This document shows positions 1-7,511 of a DNA stretch of 47,732 nt, piece after piece. The DNA lies in the NCBI GenBank assembly GCA_002691245.1, contig NZHH01000033.1, positions 1 to 47,732 of the forward strand. Direction: 5' to 3'. Each line of letters begins with the position of its first letter. Positions within the stretch are counted from its first letter, which is position 1. The notes beneath the pieces are model-generated. The model was not told the DNA's origin, did no database searches, and saw only the letters and a list, made by a program, of their open reading frames with translations. The DNA is from Methylaequor sp002691245. Lineage in GTDB: Bacteria; Pseudomonadota; Alphaproteobacteria; Methylaequorales; Methylaequoraceae. A program made the translations under genes and the position numbers.

Positions 1-184
1 CTTTTTGTTTTTCTTCAGCTTTTCGTTTGACTTCTAACTCTTTTCGTTTTTGTTCTTGATCAGCCTTTTTTTTAGCTTCTAACTCTTTTTGTTTTTGTTC
101 TTCATTAGCTTTTCGTTTAGCCTCTAATTCTTTTCGTTTTTGTTCTTCATTAGCTTTTCGTTTAGCCTCTAACTCTTTTCTTTT
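1..184 (-). repeat. 45-bp in-frame tandem repeat (4 copies visible)
   Basis: Four units of 45 bp (184-140, 139-95, 94-50, 49-5 on the minus strand) encode 15-residue repeats. The two units nearest the start codon encode identical peptides; the other two differ at several positions. The array continues past the left edge. Confidence 0.85.
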
Positions 185-463
185 ATTTTCTTCTTGTGCT
201 TCTCTTTTGATTTCAATTGCTTCTTTTTCTTTTATTTCTATGGCTTTTTTTTCCAAAATACTTTTCGGGGGAATTAACTTTATTCTTTCATTTTTCTTTT
301 CTGGGGGGGGGGAAAGTAAGCGCCCAGAGTCTAAACCATCTTCAATTATTATTTTTTTAATGGTTTGTGTCTCTTGGGACTGTAAATTTTTTTCATAAAT
401 GAATATGAAAAGAAAAAGGTATAATAAAAAAGTGAATTTNATTGATAAATTATTTAGATTCAT
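1..463 (-). CDS. N-terminal part of a membrane-anchored coiled-coil repeat protein (runs off the left edge)
   Basis: Unrecognised protein; only the first ~154 residues are in the window. From the ATG at 463 it reads MNLNNLSI, then a hydrophobic stretch (about residues 10-23) that fits a signal peptide or anchor. Next come a Pro-rich patch near residues 51-54 and 65-66, then from residue 94 a highly charged Lys/Glu array made of four 15-residue units such as KRKELEAKRKANEEQ, still continuing at the edge. This predicts a long alpha-helical coiled coil outside the inner membrane, TolA-like in style but without proof of homology. The start overlaps the stop of the upstream IMPase-like gene by 14 bases, so the two are probably co-transcribed. 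One N lies in codon 8. The frame is open through a run of ten C (minus strand). Function unknown. Confidence 0.7.
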   Translation of the reverse strand, partial: MNLNNLSXKFTFLLYLFLFIFIYEKNLQSQETQTIKKIIIEDGLDSGRLLSPPPEKKNERIKLIPPKSILEKKAIEIKEKEAIEIKREAQEENKRKELEAKRKANEEQKRKELEAKRKANEEQKQKELEAKKKADQEQKRKELEVKRKAEEKQK

Positions 464-1226
464 AATTATTTTCTATCATCTCTTTAGTNATCTTTCCAAT
501 ATAATTNTTGCTTGCAATATAAATTTTTTCACTANANAGNTCTAGTGTATTCAAAACACCTCCAGTTTCTGATAAAACTAGTGAAATTTGATTCTTAAGA
601 TTTATATTTGATGTTATAAATATCAAACATTCAATTTTACCACTTGCCAAGAAACCAATGTCGGAGCATATTGATCCACTTTCTCTTGTAGCAATTTTTT
701 CTTTTTTTACAACTTTCTTTATATTACATAAAATTTCATTTTCTCTCGNTTGNTGAATTTTACTAAAAAAGGAAAAAATGGATTCTTTAAAAAGNTTNTT
801 TTCTGATACTCTTANTCTACTGTCATTCTTATATCCACCAANTCCAGCTTGAAAGAAAAAAGTTTCATCTTTGATTGGGTTATAAAAGATATTTGTTTTT
901 ATTTTTTTATTCTCTTGTAAGGATATGTTGATTGAAAAATTATCAATACCTCTTGCAAAATTTCTTGAACCATCTATCANATCNATAATCCAACAATCCT
1001 GATCTCTTTGATCATCAAATGTAATAATTTTAAAATCAGGTTTTATTNTCTTTAAAATTTGGTGCAAGTCCTTTTCTANTTTTGATTTTGCTAANTGCGC
1101 NAATTTTTCAGTTTGACGAACAGANCTTTGAAGTTTTTCNATCTCNCCAAAATCTCTAATAATTTTTTTACCAGATAATCTAATAGATTTATTAAGAGCA
1201 TTTAATAAAGGACTGAAATTACTCAT
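450..1226 (-). CDS. Inositol monophosphatase family protein, divergent active site
   Basis: A 258-residue protein of the SuhB/IMPase fold (Mg-dependent phosphomonoesterases). The family signature WIxDxIDGSRNF lies at residues 79-90. Family members normally carry Glu-Glu before it and a W-D-x-A-G motif near the C-terminus, where the Asp binds metal. Here the first site reads FDDQ (residues 70-73), and no Asp is seen in the LKNQ stretch before ETGG near residue 220. It may therefore have altered or lost catalysis; members of this superfamily also act in RNA-related roles. It lies 1 base downstream of efp in the same operon. About 20 N codons make details uncertain. Confidence 0.75.
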   Translation of the reverse strand: MSNFSPLLNALNKSIRLSGKKIIRDFXEXEKLQXSVRQTEKXAXLAKSKXEKDLHQILKXIKPDFKIITFDDQRDQDCWIXDXIDGSRNFARGIDNFSINISLQENKKIKTNIFYNPIKDETFFFQAGXGGYKNDSRXRVSEXXLFKESIFSFFSKIXQXRENEILCNIKKVVKKEKIATRESGSICSDIGFLASGKIECLIFITSNINLKNQISLVLSETGGVLNTLXXXSEKIYIASXNYIGKXTKEMIENNYESK

Positions 1227-1227
1227 T

Positions 1228-1794
1228 TTAATCTTTTGCTTTTTCTACATAATCAAGNTTTTCTGAACTTATTAAAACACAATCTCCTTCTTTTATATGT
1301 GGAGGAACTAAAATTCTTAAATCATTAGTTGTTGTTGCNNTTTTAAAAGAAGATGAAGCAGTTTGACCTTTAACTACTGCATCTGCATTTTTAATTTTTA
1401 CTTTTATNTTTTTAGGAAATTTTATGCCCGTAATCTTATCATCTACAATTATAAGGAATAATTTCATACCATCTTCTAATAATTTTTCTTTTCCAGNTAT
1501 TAATTTGCTAGAACATGANATTTGTTCNTAATTTTGATTATTCATTACAGTAAAGNTNTCATTCTCNANAAATAAAAAAGTTACTTCTTGTTCATTTACT
1601 GAAANTTTTTCAATACTTTCTGANGTTCGCCATCTTTCATTGAATTTTGNACCACTTTCAATATCCTTCATTTCAACTTGGATGAAAGCTCCCCCTTTAC
1701 CCGGTTTTATTACACTTGTATTTAAAACCTCAAACATTTTTTCTTTATGTTTTAAAAGATTGCCTGCTTTAATCAAATTAGCATTAATTTTCAT
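1228..1794 (-). CDS. efp: Elongation factor P
   Basis: A 188-residue EF-P, the translation factor that relieves ribosome stalling at polyproline. The N-terminal KOW-like domain contains VIKPGKGGAFIQVEMKD. The loop Lys of PGKGG (residue 33) matches the position that is post-translationally modified in many bacteria. Two OB domains follow, and the C-terminal part has the expected FPxxIKVKI...VKGQTASSSFKxATT pattern and ends with VPPHIKEGD. No epmA/epmB modification gene is visible nearby. Its start overlaps the 3' end of thiE by 11 bases. Several N codons. Confidence 0.93.
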   Translation of the reverse strand: MKINANLIKAGNLLKHKEKMFEVLNTSVIKPGKGGAFIQVEMKDIESGXKFNERWRXSESIEKXSVNEQEVTFLFXENXXFTVMNNQNXEQXSCSSKLIXGKEKLLEDGMKLFLIIVDDKITGIKFPKXIKVKIKNADAVVKGQTASSSFKXATTTNDLRILVPPHIKEGDCVLISSEXLDYVEKAKD

Positions 1795-2426
1795 ATNNAT
1801 TNTTGTTCCTTAAAATTTCTCTAAACTTTATNGCAGCTTTTACAGGCCCATCNGGATAATCCCAAAAGGCACTGATAACAGCTAGTTCATTTGGATTAAA
1901 TTTTAGTAGNTTAATAATGTTATTATGATTTATCCCACCAATCAATGTAAAAGGCAATCTTAAACTTTTTAANAAAATAGATAAATTATTCAAATTAATT
2001 TNTTTCTTATTTTTAGACAAACTTTNAAATACAGGGCCGAAAGCAACATAATTTGCNTTTTGTTTTGCGGCGTCTTCATATAACTTANGTGAGTTTGAAC
2101 AACTNACACCAACAATGAATTTTGAGCCAAATTTNTTTTTGGCTTCTNANCAGCATTTATCATTNTGTCCGAGGTGAATTCCATCGAATTTAAATTTTTC
2201 TGCTATTTCAAAATCATCATTAATNATAATTTTAATTTTTTTTTTTTTTACAAATTGAATAAATATCCNGATAATGAGACTTAACAAATTTNATTCTATT
2301 TTTTAAAGTTTTATGNTTTGGTCTAAATTGAAAAAAACTAAACTGTAATATATCCGACATTTTATCAAAATTAATTTTATTAAATGAAAGGTTGTCTCTT
2401 GGAGGTGAAATTGCGTAAAATNTCAT
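1784..2426 (-). CDS. thiE: Thiamine-phosphate synthase, frame interrupted in a homopolymer
   Basis: ThiE couples HMP-pyrophosphate with the thiazole phosphate to make thiamine phosphate. Two overlapping frames together give one protein. The first (from ATG at 2426) carries the N-terminal strand AISPPRDN and ends ICKKKKN. The second carries INDDFEIAEKFKFDGIHLG, FIVGxSCSNS, NYVAFGPVF and the phosphate loop LIGGINHNN. The frames meet in a run of 14 T (2236-2249). With 13 T the reading would continue as CKKKK-IKI-INDD without a break. This is either a sequence error (many N nearby) or a slippage site. Overlaps efp (11 bases) and the upstream small gene (1 base). Confidence 0.82.
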
Positions 2427-2785
2427 TATTCTANTTTNTCTATTTTNAACTTTTCAACTTTAAGTATTTTTATCTTCTTATCTACAGCAATTGACAATAT
2501 TTTTTTTAGTGTAACTTTATTGATTTTGTTGCTCACTGCTATTGCATCTACTTGAGAATTAAGTAAAGCAAGTATAAGACCTATGTTATCTTGAAGATCA
2601 ATTATATAGTTTGTTTTTCTTCTTCTTAATTTTTTTGCTAGAGTTTTTACATAATCTGGACCTTGCCAAATTATGGATTTATAACTGTGAAGAATGTTAA
2701 TGTTTTTGTCTGGAAATTTTTTATCTATTAATTTTATATCGGATATTTTATTTATTTGGAATATTTGTTGTTCATAAATTTTCAT
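2426..2785 (-). CDS. Small conserved-looking hypothetical protein between gapA and thiE
   Basis: Not recognised. A 119-residue soluble protein with no signal peptide or membrane segment. The C-terminal half (IIDLQDNIGLILALLNSQVDAIAVS, broken over about residues 62-86, followed by KKILSIAVDKKIKIL) alternates strands and helices like an alpha/beta domain and reminds me of uncharacterised alphaproteobacterial proteins at the same locus. Start ATG at 2785 overlaps the gapA stop by one base and its own stop overlaps the thiE start by one base, so it is translationally coupled to both. Three N codons at the C-terminus. Confidence 0.7.
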   Translation of the reverse strand: MKIYEQQIFQINKISDIKLIDKKFPDKNINILHSYKSIIWQGPDYVKTLAKKLRRRKTNYIIDLQDNIGLILALLNSQVDAIAVSNKINKVTLKKILSIAVDKKIKILKVEKXKIXKXE

Positions 2786-3783
2786 TAGAACATTTTTTTT
2801 ACAACATCTAACAATCTATTTGAAAAGCCCCATTCATTGTCATACCAGGACAGAATTCTGCAAAATCTTTTTTGGATGACATTGATTTCTGATAAGTCAA
2901 TTATTGAACTGTGAGGGTTATGATTAAAATCACCGGAAACCATGGGATCTTCAACAGTTTGAATTATTGACTTAAAATTTGTATTTTCAGCTTTTTTAAA
3001 AATCGATTGAAGTTCATCTTTAGACGAATCTCGCTTTGAATAAAATTTGAAATCAACAAGAGAGACATTAGGGGTTGGAACCCTAATTGCACTTCCATCG
3101 ATTTTACCTTTTAAATTAGGTAAAACCTCACCTACTGCTCTTGCTGCACCGGTAGAAGTTGGAATAATAGAAATAAGTGAATTTCTTGCTCTTCTCAAGT
3201 CCTTGTGTAAGGTATCAATGGTGTTTTGATCGCCAGTTACTGAATGAACTGTTGTCATATAACCTGATTCAATCCCAATGATTTCATCCACTAAAAACGC
3301 AATAGGAGCTAAACAATTTGTTGTGCATGAACCGTTTGATATAATTTTATGGTTACCGTTAATGTTATTATGATTGATACCGAAAACCACTGTAATATCT
3401 GGATTATTTGCAGGCGCAGATATGAGTATTTTTTTAGCACCAGCTTGAAAATGAAGACTTGCTTTTTCTCTGTCTGTAAATACACCAGTTGATTCTATCA
3501 CAATATCTACATTATGTTTTTTCCAAGGTAGTTTGCTAGGGTCAGCTTCTTTGAAAAAATGAATATTATTGTTGCCAATTATTATAGAGTTGTTTTCTTT
3601 TTTTAACTCATATGGCAATGTGCCATGGACTGAATCATATTTCAAAAGATGAAGATTGCTATTTACATCTCCTAGGTCGTTAATAGCTGTGATATTAAAA
3701 TCTGAAATTTTTCTTTCGAGAAAAGCTCTCAAAGTTAATCTTCCGATTCTTCCAAAACCATTTATTGCTACATTAATTTTCAT
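2785..3783 (-). CDS. gapA: Glyceraldehyde-3-phosphate dehydrogenase, type I
   Basis: A 332-residue cytosolic enzyme that oxidises glyceraldehyde-3-phosphate to 1,3-bisphosphoglycerate with NAD. The Rossmann motif INGFGRIGR is at residues 7-15. AINDLGD (33-39), with Asp after Asn, favours NAD over NADP. The catalytic Cys153 sits in SNGSCTTNCLAP; most relatives have Ala where this one has Gly151. The C-terminal WYDNEWGFSNR is intact. Usually pgk and fba follow gap in alphaproteobacteria; here a small unknown gene and thiE follow instead. It is divergent from the zapA operon across an 80-bp gap. Confidence 0.97.
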   Translation of the reverse strand: MKINVAINGFGRIGRLTLRAFLERKISDFNITAINDLGDVNSNLHLLKYDSVHGTLPYELKKENNSIIIGNNNIHFFKEADPSKLPWKKHNVDIVIESTGVFTDREKASLHFQAGAKKILISAPANNPDITVVFGINHNNINGNHKIISNGSCTTNCLAPIAFLVDEIIGIESGYMTTVHSVTGDQNTIDTLHKDLRRARNSLISIIPTSTGAARAVGEVLPNLKGKIDGSAIRVPTPNVSLVDFKFYSKRDSSKDELQSIFKKAENTNFKSIIQTVEDPMVSGDFNHNPHSSIIDLSEINVIQKRFCRILSWYDNEWGFSNRLLDVVKKMF

Positions 3784-3863
3784 GATAGATAATATTTATA
3801 ATTATTGATTAATGAAAATTTATTGTAATGTAAAGGAGTAGACAAAAATAAAGTTAAACTTTT

Positions 3864-4028
3864 ATGTTAAAAGCAAAATCAAAAAGTACATTAATTAGAA
3901 TTAAAAGGATCTATGCGAAGATTCAAAAGAATAAAATTGGAACAAGAACAGATCTAGATAAAGACTTTTTAAAAAAAATAGTCGATACACTTGAAAAGGT
4001 TATAAAATATTTAAAACATAAACAATGA
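3864..4028 (+). CDS. 54-residue basic protein upstream of zapA
   Basis: A short open frame (ATG 3864, TGA 4026-4028) encoding MLKAKSKSTLIRIKRIYAK and onwards to LEKVIKYLKHKQ. It is Lys-rich and predicted helical (possible short coiled coil). Its stop overlaps the zapA start as ATGA, the hallmark of coupled translation, which supports it as real. Alphaproteobacteria often carry a small coiled-coil gene directly before zapA; whether this is a shortened relative is inference. Confidence 0.6.
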   Translation: MLKAKSKSTLIRIKRIYAKIQKNKIGTRTDLDKDFLKKIVDTLEKVIKYLKHKQ

Positions 4029-4309
4029 CAATTGTAAAAATAAACATTGATAACAAAGAATTTGAAATCGAATGTAGAGATGGAGAAGAAAAATTACTTC
4101 TTAATGCAGAAAAAAGAATAGTATCTGTTATAGATAATTTCCCAGAGCTAAGGAAACTATCAGAATCAAAAAAATTTTTGATGGTCTCTCTTATCCTTGC
4201 TGAAGAAGGAATAAGAAAAAATAAAGAAAGTATAGATTTTGATAATTATCTTGAAAGTATCAATATTGAACTTGAAAAACTTGAAAATTTAATTGATGCA
4301 AAAAAGTAA
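4025..4309 (+). CDS. zapA: Cell division protein ZapA
   Basis: A 94-residue ZapA-family protein that binds and bundles FtsZ at the division site. The N-terminal domain MTIVKINIDNKEFEIECRDG and the helix LLLNAEKRIVSVIDNFPEL match the family, followed by the long C-terminal helix (LILAEEG...ESINIELEKLENLI) that dimerises. It overlaps both neighbours: the tiny upstream gene by 4 bases and the cyclo-ligase by 14 bases. That leaves no room for 6S RNA, which sits between these two genes in many proteobacteria. Confidence 0.85.
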   Translation: MTIVKINIDNKEFEIECRDGEEKLLLNAEKRIVSVIDNFPELRKLSESKKFLMVSLILAEEGIRKNKESIDFDNYLESINIELEKLENLIDAKK

Positions 4310-4847
4310 AATAAAACTTAGAAGAAAATTCATTAAAATTAGAGGCTCACTTAAAGGTAAAAAAATTAAGGAAGAAAAATTAAATATAAACCTTAAAAAA
4401 ATTATAAACCCGTCATATCCAACAATTTCACTATATTATCCTGTGAGATCAGAAGTATCATTATTAAATTTCGTTTCTTACATGCATAAAAATAATCAGC
4501 AAATTGCTTTGCCAGAAATTTTGAGAAAAAAATCTTATCTTCACTTTAGAGTATGGAAAAAAGACGATAAATTAAAAATGGGTAAATTCAATATTTTAAT
4601 ACCTGAGAAGAATTTATATATTGTCCCTAGAGTATTATTAGTTCCTATGGTTGCTTTTGATAAAAATAAATCTCGGCTCGGATATGGTGGTGGATATTAC
4701 GATAGAACAATTTCTTTTTTACAAAAAAATAATAACATAATAACTATTGGTATTGCATTCGATGAGCAAGAATCTAAAAATATTCCTGAAATGAAATACG
4801 ATAAAAAAATGGATGTTATTGTTACCCAATCTAGGATAATAATTTAA
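4296..4847 (+). CDS. 5-formyltetrahydrofolate cyclo-ligase family protein
   Basis: Converts 5-formyl-THF to 5,10-methenyl-THF with ATP, salvaging an inhibitory folate form. The ATP/folate signature RLGYGGGYYDRTISFL is near residues 127-142, with SLYYPVRSEVSLL and LVPMVAFD before it. An ATG at 4296 gives MQKSKIKLRRKFIK; a TTG three bases upstream is also in frame, but the ATG is the simpler choice. It lies between zapA and the YmdB-type gene, as in many proteobacteria (ygfA/fau). Confidence 0.9.
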   Translation: MQKSKIKLRRKFIKIRGSLKGKKIKEEKLNINLKKIINPSYPTISLYYPVRSEVSLLNFVSYMHKNNQQIALPEILRKKSYLHFRVWKKDDKLKMGKFNILIPEKNLYIVPRVLLVPMVAFDKNKSRLGYGGGYYDRTISFLQKNNNIITIGIAFDEQESKNIPEMKYDKKMDVIVTQSRIII

Positions 4848-4854
4848 AGAAGCT

Positions 4855-5652
4855 ATGAATATTTTAATTTGTGGAGATATAGTAGGAAGATCTGGGAGAG
4901 ATGCGATTGAAAAGTTCTTACCTAGCATTATTAAACAAGAAAATATTGAATTTGTGATAGTGAACGGTGAAAACTCTGCAAGTGGATTCGGTATAACTGA
5001 AAAAATATGTAAAAAACTATACGAGTTAGGAGTTGATACTATTACAACTGGTAATCACGTATGGGATCAAAAAGAGATTGTAAATTATATAGATAAAGAT
5101 GCAAGATTACTGAGGCCATGTAATTATCCAAAAAACACACCTGGTAAAGGTTACGGTATCTTTAAACTAAAAAATGGAAAGTTGATAGTGGTAATTAATG
5201 TGATGTGTCGTTTGTTTATGGATAGTATTGAAGATCCATTTAGTTCGATTAATGAAATAATTGAATTAGTAAAAACTAAGTATGGTGACCAAATAATTGT
5301 TATTGACGTTCATGGTGAGTCAACATCAGAAAAAATGGCAATCGGTCATTTCTTTGATGGCAATGTAACCGCCATTTTTGGAACACATACTCATATACCA
5401 ACAGCTGACTTAAGGATTTTAGAAAAAGGAACTTTGTACCAAACAGATCTAGGTATGTGTGGTGATTATGATTCTGTTATTGGTATGAAAAAGGAACTAT
5501 GTATTGATAGGTTTAGAAAAAAATTTATTAAAACTAAACTAGAACCTGCTAGTGGAGAGGGTACTTTATGTGGTACAATATTTAGAATTAATGAAAAAAA
5601 TAAAGTGATTAAATTTAATCAAATTTTTAAGGGTGGAAAGCTTCACAAATAA
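4855..5652 (+). CDS. YmdB-family metallophosphoesterase
   Basis: A 265-residue calcineurin-like phosphoesterase of the TIGR00282/YmdB group. Characterised YmdB enzymes hydrolyse 2',3'-cyclic nucleotides. Metal-ligand motifs are in order: ICGDIVGRSGRD (residues 4-15), NGENSASGFG, TTGNHVWDQKE, DVHGESTSEK and GTHTHIPTAD. No signal peptide, so cytosolic. It sits between the folate cyclo-ligase and yebC with gaps of 7 and 2 bases and is clearly part of the operon. Confidence 0.93.
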   Translation: MNILICGDIVGRSGRDAIEKFLPSIIKQENIEFVIVNGENSASGFGITEKICKKLYELGVDTITTGNHVWDQKEIVNYIDKDARLLRPCNYPKNTPGKGYGIFKLKNGKLIVVINVMCRLFMDSIEDPFSSINEIIELVKTKYGDQIIVIDVHGESTSEKMAIGHFFDGNVTAIFGTHTHIPTADLRILEKGTLYQTDLGMCGDYDSVIGMKKELCIDRFRKKFIKTKLEPASGEGTLCGTIFRINEKNKVIKFNQIFKGGKLHK

Positions 5653-5654
5653 TC

Positions 5655-6401
5655 ATGGCAGGTCATTCAAAATTTAAAAACATTATGCATCGTAAAGGTG
5701 CTCAAGACAAAAAAAGAGCCAAACTTTTCTCGAGGCTTATTCGTGAAATATCTGTTGCTTCAAAAATTGGTGGAGAAGACCCAGATGCTAATCCAAGACT
5801 CAGAGCAGCGGTTAATAACGCACTTTCGTCAAATATGTCAAAGGACAGTATTAACAAGGCAATTAAAAAGAATAGTACAGACTCAGAGTCAGAATTAATT
5901 GAAATAATCTATGAAGGATTTGGTCCTAATGGTGTAGCGATAATCATTGAATCTCTTACAGATAATAAAAATAGGAGTGCCTCAGAAATTAGATCAACTT
6001 TTTCTAAGTTTAACGGAAATCTCGGAATTACAGGTTGCGTTAGGCACAATTTTGACAAAGTAGGTATTATTAATTATCCAATAAATATCGATGATTATAA
6101 TAATTTCTTTGAATACTGTGCATCTTTAGATGTCGAAGACATAAATGAAAATGATGATGTGTTGGAGGTAATAACAAAACTAGAGACGTTTCATGATGTT
6201 TTGCTTAATTTAGAGAAAAAATATTCACCTCCTAAGTTTTCATCAATTGAATGGAGACCATCTAATATAATAGATATTGAAAATGAAGACCAAGCTAAAC
6301 AACTTTTGGTATTACTGGATAAACTTGAAGATTTGGATGATGTTCAAAGTGTTACATCAAATTTTAATATCGATGAAAATCTAATGGACAGATTGATTTG
6401 A
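5655..6401 (+). CDS. YebC/PmpR-family protein
   Basis: A 248-residue YebC family protein. Relatives have been described as DNA-binding regulators and, more recently, as translation factors acting on proline-rich stalls. The invariant start MAGHSKFKNIMHRKGAQDKKRAKLFSRL (in two parts, residues 1-14 and 15-28) and IYEGFGPNGVAIIIE are present. It lies directly upstream of ruvC as in most proteobacteria; its stop overlaps the ruvC TTG start by 4 bases. Confidence 0.96.
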   Translation: MAGHSKFKNIMHRKGAQDKKRAKLFSRLIREISVASKIGGEDPDANPRLRAAVNNALSSNMSKDSINKAIKKNSTDSESELIEIIYEGFGPNGVAIIIESLTDNKNRSASEIRSTFSKFNGNLGITGCVRHNFDKVGIINYPINIDDYNNFFEYCASLDVEDINENDDVLEVITKLETFHDVLLNLEKKYSPPKFSSIEWRPSNIIDIENEDQAKQLLVLLDKLEDLDDVQSVTSNFNIDENLMDRLI

Positions 6402-6901
6402 AAAATCAAAATTTGATAATGGGAATAGACCCTGGACTTAATAACACTGGTTGGGGAGTTATTAAAAGCAATAATAATCAAGAAGTATATATATCCCACG
6501 GTGTTATTAAAACAAATAACAACCATAACTTAGAAATTAGGCTTAAGTTAATTTATGATGGGTTAAATGAATTAGTAAAAAAATTTAATCCAAACAACTT
6601 GGCAGTCGAAAAAATTTTTTCTAACACAAATCCACAATCCACTCTTAAATTGGGGAAAGCAAGGGGGATGGCTTTTTTAGTTGCAGCTCAGAATAACATT
6701 TCCATTAGTGAATATTCACCAAACATAGTTAAAAAAAACCTTGTAGGATATGGACATGCAAATAAATTTCAAATTTTAGATATGGTAAAAAGAATATATC
6801 CAAAAATTGAAATAGACGATACAGATTCTGCTGATGCTTTAGCAGTTGCAACCTGTCATTCTATGCATAGTCAGTCATTAATTTCTAAGACAGTTCTTTA
6901 A
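6398..6901 (+). CDS. ruvC: Holliday junction resolvase RuvC
   Basis: Endonuclease that cuts Holliday junctions together with RuvAB. The acidic catalytic residues are visible: Asp in MGIDPGLNNTGWG, Glu in LAVEKIFSNTNPQST, and the Asp pair in DTDSADALAVATCH. The TTG start at 6398 overlaps the yebC stop. The ATG at 6419 begins MGIDPG directly and would remove only seven residues. A length of 160-167 residues is normal. First gene of the ruvC-ruvA-ruvB group. Confidence 0.95.
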   Translation: MKNQNLIMGIDPGLNNTGWGVIKSNNNQEVYISHGVIKTNNNHNLEIRLKLIYDGLNELVKKFNPNNLAVEKIFSNTNPQSTLKLGKARGMAFLVAAQNNISISEYSPNIVKKNLVGYGHANKFQILDMVKRIYPKIEIDDTDSADALAVATCHSMHSQSLISKTVL

Positions 6902-6905
6902 ACGA

Positions 6906-7508
6906 ATGATAGTAAAGCTGAAAGGACATATAGACAATATTGATGAGGAGAACATTGATTTAGATGTTCAAGGGGTTGTTTATCGTATTTTAATGTCTAA
7001 AAAAAATATCATTCAACTTGGTCCGATTGGATCATATATAGAAATTTTCATCTATGAGATTATGAGAGAAGACGCAAGAATCTTGAGTGGTTTTTTGGAT
7101 AAAGATGAAAGAGAGACTTTCAGTGATCTGCTAACTGTACAAGGAGTTGGGAGTAAAATGGCCATTAACATAATGTCTAATTTAGAAAATAAAAAAATAA
7201 TATTTTCGATAAATAATGGAGATACACAAATTTTTAGAAATGTAAGTGGAGTAGGTAACAAATTAGCATTAAGAATTGTGAATGAATTAAAAGAAAAAAT
7301 AAAAAAGAAAATCACAATTAAAAATGTTGAAATTGTCAAGGAAAATGACCTGATTTTTCGAGATCTTGTGTCATGTCTGTTAAATCTTGGGTTTTCACAA
7401 AAGATTTGTGAATCAACAGCTAGTTATGTTATTAATAATAATCAGGAAAAAGAGCTTGAGCAACTAATTCCAATTGCAGTAAAGAGTTTATCCAACCCAG
7501 CACGATAA
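6906..7508 (+). CDS. ruvA: Holliday junction branch migration protein RuvA
   Basis: A 200-residue RuvA, which binds the four-way junction as a tetramer and loads RuvB. The N-terminal OB fold starts MIVKLKGHIDNIDEENIDLDVQGVVY, split here at residue 14. It is followed by helix-hairpin-helix motifs LLTVQGVGSKMAINIM and NVSGVGNKLALRIVNELK, then a short C-terminal domain LVSCLLNLGF that contacts RuvB. Four bases after ruvC and three before ruvB. Confidence 0.96.
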   Translation: MIVKLKGHIDNIDEENIDLDVQGVVYRILMSKKNIIQLGPIGSYIEIFIYEIMREDARILSGFLDKDERETFSDLLTVQGVGSKMAINIMSNLENKKIIFSINNGDTQIFRNVSGVGNKLALRIVNELKEKIKKKITIKNVEIVKENDLIFRDLVSCLLNLGFSQKICESTASYVINNNQEKELEQLIPIAVKSLSNPAR

Positions 7509-7511
7509 AAT

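Noticed and set aside
1..184. CRISPR-like array
   Set aside because: Direct 45-bp repeats are contiguous without spacers and encode an in-frame peptide repeat.
207..398. Plus-strand 63-residue frame
   Set aside because: It is the antisense of the coiled-coil gene on the minus strand, whose frame is continuous.
1990..2184. Extra minus-strand frame within thiE
   Set aside because: Shadow frame with no family similarity; thiE motifs are in the other frame.
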